Below, piece by piece: positions 6,603-8,110 of a stretch of 8,110 bases of DNA. The notes beneath the pieces are model-generated. The model did not search any database, was not told where the DNA came from, and was given only the letters and a program-made list of their open reading frames with translations. The DNA is taken from the NCBI GenBank assembly GCA_963169175.1, contig CAUJFK010000079.1, forward strand, positions 1-8,110, given 5' to 3'. A program made the translations under genes and the position numbers. Source of the stretch: Acidobacteriota bacterium. GTDB lineage: Bacteria; Acidobacteriota; Blastocatellia; Pyrinomonadales; Pyrinomonadaceae. Each line of letters begins with the position of its first letter. Position 1 is the stretch's first letter.

Positions 6603-6681
6603 CTAAAAAGCGATAGGCCCGCGGCCGTCTTTAGTCCAGATCTCTCTGGCTGATAACAGCTCGGGGGCCTATCGGTTTTAG
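6603..6681 (-). ncRNA. Candidate structured RNA or terminator after the M16 gene
   Basis: On the minus strand, CTAAAA (6681-6676) pairs with TTTTAG (6608-6603). After a small internal loop, CGATAGGCCC (6674-6665) pairs with GGGCCTATCG (6620-6611), giving 16 base pairs in total. The enclosed 44 bases hold two more hairpins end to end: GCTG-TTAT-CAGC (6660-6649) and CCAGA-GAGA-TCTGG (6649-6636), which share one base. The second has a GNRA tetraloop only when read on the minus strand. A 15-base strand, ACTAAAGACGGCCGC, closes the multiloop. The T-rich CTTTTTAG after the main stem would suit a terminator. It lies 58 bp past the M16 stop codon and 146 bp before the next gene on the same strand, so it could end the M16 transcript or form a leader element of the small exported gene. 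No known riboswitch was recognised. Confidence 0.4.
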
Positions 6682-6694
6682 TTTGCCAAATTCC

Positions 6695-6728
6695 TTCCGC
6701 TCTTTCTGTAATTAGCCGAAGAGCGGAA
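6695..6728 (-). terminator. Perfect 10-bp stem-loop just after the M16 gene
   Basis: TTCCGCTCTT (6695-6704) and AAGAGCGGAA (6719-6728) pair perfectly around a 14-base loop, starting 10 bp after the M16 stop codon. The position suits a 3'-end stem that terminates transcription or protects the mRNA end. It is followed on the minus strand by GGAATTTGG rather than a T-run, so intrinsic termination from this stem alone would be poor. Together with the larger element at 6603-6681 it fills much of the 281-bp spacer. The remaining part (6458-6602) shows only a 5-bp GAACG/CGTTC hairpin at 6590-6603. Confidence 0.4.
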
Positions 6729-6738
6729 CATCATAGTC

Positions 6739-8110
6739 CTATTTCATGCCGGGCCCGGCCTCGGTCTCAAGCGGCTTGCCCTCCGGATCAAGGATCGTTA
6801 TCCCGTAACCCAGTTCCTTTAGCCCCGGCTCGATCACCTTTCTGTCACCGACAATCACTATCGCCATCTTTGCCGGATCGAGATATTGTTTCGCGACCCG
6901 ATTAACGTCGCTTAGTGAAACGGCGTTGACCCTGGAGATATAATCGTTAAAGTACGATTGCGGCAGGTTGTAGGTCACCAGGCTTGCAAGCTGGCCCGAG
7001 ATTGCCCCAACCGTTTCGAAGGCTCCCGGATAGCGGCGAATGAGGCTCTGTTTGTTGTATTCCATCTCCTTCTGCGTTACCGGCCGTCCGCCGCGAATAT
7101 CGTTCAATTCTTTTATGAACTCTTCAACGGCTTCCTTTGTGTAAGCGGTCTGAATGTCGCCGCCGGCCGAAAATGGCCCGGCGCCGCGCCGAAATGACCA
7201 TGTGCTGCGTGCTCCGTAGGTGTAGCCCTTGTCTTCACGCAGATTCATGTTTATTCGCGAGGTAAACGCACCGCCAAGGATCGTGTTCATCACGTTCAGC
7301 GCGTAATAGTCCGGGTTCAGCCGATCGACCCCGACCTGTCCGATCGACACGACGGACTGGGCCGAGCCCGGGCGATCGACTATAAATATACGCGCCTTCT
7401 CGATCGGTTTTGCCGCCGGTATCGAACGTGCGGATACATCACCCGGCTTCCAGTTGGCAAAAGCTTTTTCGAGTTTGGATTTGAGCGTTGCTTTATTGAA
7501 ATCACCGACAACGATCAAAACACCATTGTTCGGCCGGAAGGTCGATTCGTAGTATTTCACGAGGTCATCGCGGGTGATGGCCTTTAGCGACGCCTCGTTA
7601 TTGTCGCGGCCATACGGCTGATCGCCGTAGAGGACCTTCGCGTAAACATTGTTCGAAATGGCGTTCGGGTTGGACCGCTGCTGCCGCAGGCCGACCAAAG
7701 CTCGGGACCGCAGGCTTTCGAGCTCTTTGGCCGGGAATACAGGATTCAGGATGACATCCGTGTAAATATCGAGGGCCTGATCGAGATTTTTGGTCAAGGT
7801 CTGCAGGCCGACATTGGTCGAATCATAGCCTGAGCCGGCATTAACGCTTGCCCCGATGCCCTGAAGCTGATTGGCGATCTCAACCGCGCTTCTGGTCTTG
7901 GTGCCGTCATCCAGGAGTTGAGTCATCAGGCCGGAGACTCCCGTGCGGTCGTCCGGCTCATTCACCGAACCTGTCTTGAGCACAAGGTTCATTGAAATGA
8001 TCGGCAATTCCTTCTGTTCGACCATCCAGATCTCAAGCCCATTGCTGAGCTTGGCCTTCTCTATCGGCGGCAGCGAGAACTTTGGCTGCGGCCCCTGCTT
8101 CGGCAGTTTT
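6739..8110 (-). CDS. M16 (insulinase-type) peptidase, C-terminal inactive half, partial
   Basis: The frame is open to the right edge, so the 5' end is missing. At least 456 residues are visible, and the internal ATG at 8025 is not the likely start. The visible part begins in a proline-rich linker (KLPKQGPQPKFSLPPIEKAK) and covers one complete M16 unit. It starts with LSNGLEIWMVEQKELPIISMNLVLKTGS, with the second M16 subdomain at about residues 210-390 after the internal Met. In catalytic M16 domains GxxHFLEH binds zinc. Here the matching stretch is GVSGLMTQLLDDGT, so both histidines and the glutamate are gone. The Arg/Tyr substrate-binding pair is kept in NLREDKGYTYGARS. This combination is typical of the non-catalytic partner of a two-part M16 peptidase; the linker suggests a fused catalytic half upstream, outside the window. 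The enzyme would degrade peptides, probably in the periplasm. Confidence 0.88.
   Translation of the reverse strand, partial: KLPKQGPQPKFSLPPIEKAKLSNGLEIWMVEQKELPIISMNLVLKTGSVNEPDDRTGVSGLMTQLLDDGTKTRSAVEIANQLQGIGASVNAGSGYDSTNVGLQTLTKNLDQALDIYTDVILNPVFPAKELESLRSRALVGLRQQRSNPNAISNNVYAKVLYGDQPYGRDNNEASLKAITRDDLVKYYESTFRPNNGVLIVVGDFNKATLKSKLEKAFANWKPGDVSARSIPAAKPIEKARIFIVDRPGSAQSVVSIGQVGVDRLNPDYYALNVMNTILGGAFTSRINMNLREDKGYTYGARSTWSFRRGAGPFSAGGDIQTAYTKEAVEEFIKELNDIRGGRPVTQKEMEYNKQSLIRRYPGAFETVGAISGQLASLVTYNLPQSYFNDYISRVNAVSLSDVNRVAKQYLDPAKMAIVIVGDRKVIEPGLKELGYGITILDPEGKPLETEAGPGMK

Overview
The window looks like chromosomal DNA from an Acidobacteriota member, most likely the Blastocatellia/Pyrinomonadales side of the phylum. 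This is inferred from protein style, not from a marker gene. The clues are a secreted von Willebrand A (VWA) protein of the type expanded in Acidobacteria, a PEGA-TPR envelope protein, a Klenow-sized DNA polymerase I, a double-M16 peptidase, and intergenic spacers full of palindromic repeats. No rRNA, tRNA, CRISPR, transposase, integrase or phage gene was seen.

Layout. 98-1126 (+) encodes a secreted VWA protein with a complete metal-binding (MIDAS) site. 1127-1580 is a non-coding convergent spacer. It holds four degenerate copies of a 14-nt motif (1143-1260) and a 235-bp nested palindrome (1289-1523) built like a REPIN, that is, two REP-like units in inverted orientation. 1581-2573 (-) encodes an envelope PEGA-TPR protein. 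It overlaps the 3' end of 2542-3786 (-), a CPA2-type cation/proton antiporter that lacks an RCK domain and ends in a calcium-loop-like acidic tail. The two are probably co-transcribed. 3787-4115 separates the divergent antiporter and polymerase genes and contains an imperfect 30-nt inverted repeat.

4116-5891 (+) encodes a family-A DNA polymerase with an intact 3'-5' proofreading exonuclease and polymerase domain but no 5' nuclease. It converges tightly (14 bp) on 5906-6457 (-), a small exported protein of unknown function. 6458-6738 is a spacer with two strong inverted repeats. One (6603-6681) folds on the minus strand into a multibranched stem with a GNRA tetraloop hairpin and a T-rich end. 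6739-8110 (-) is the C-terminal part of an M16 (insulinase-type) peptidase. It runs off the right edge of the window, and its zinc-binding motif is lost in the half seen here.

The genes do not form an obvious single pathway. They are mostly housekeeping and envelope functions in one- or two-gene transcription units. The strongest unexplained signals are non-coding: the REPIN-like palindrome and the structured element downstream of the M16 gene. No convincing new defence or mobile system was found.
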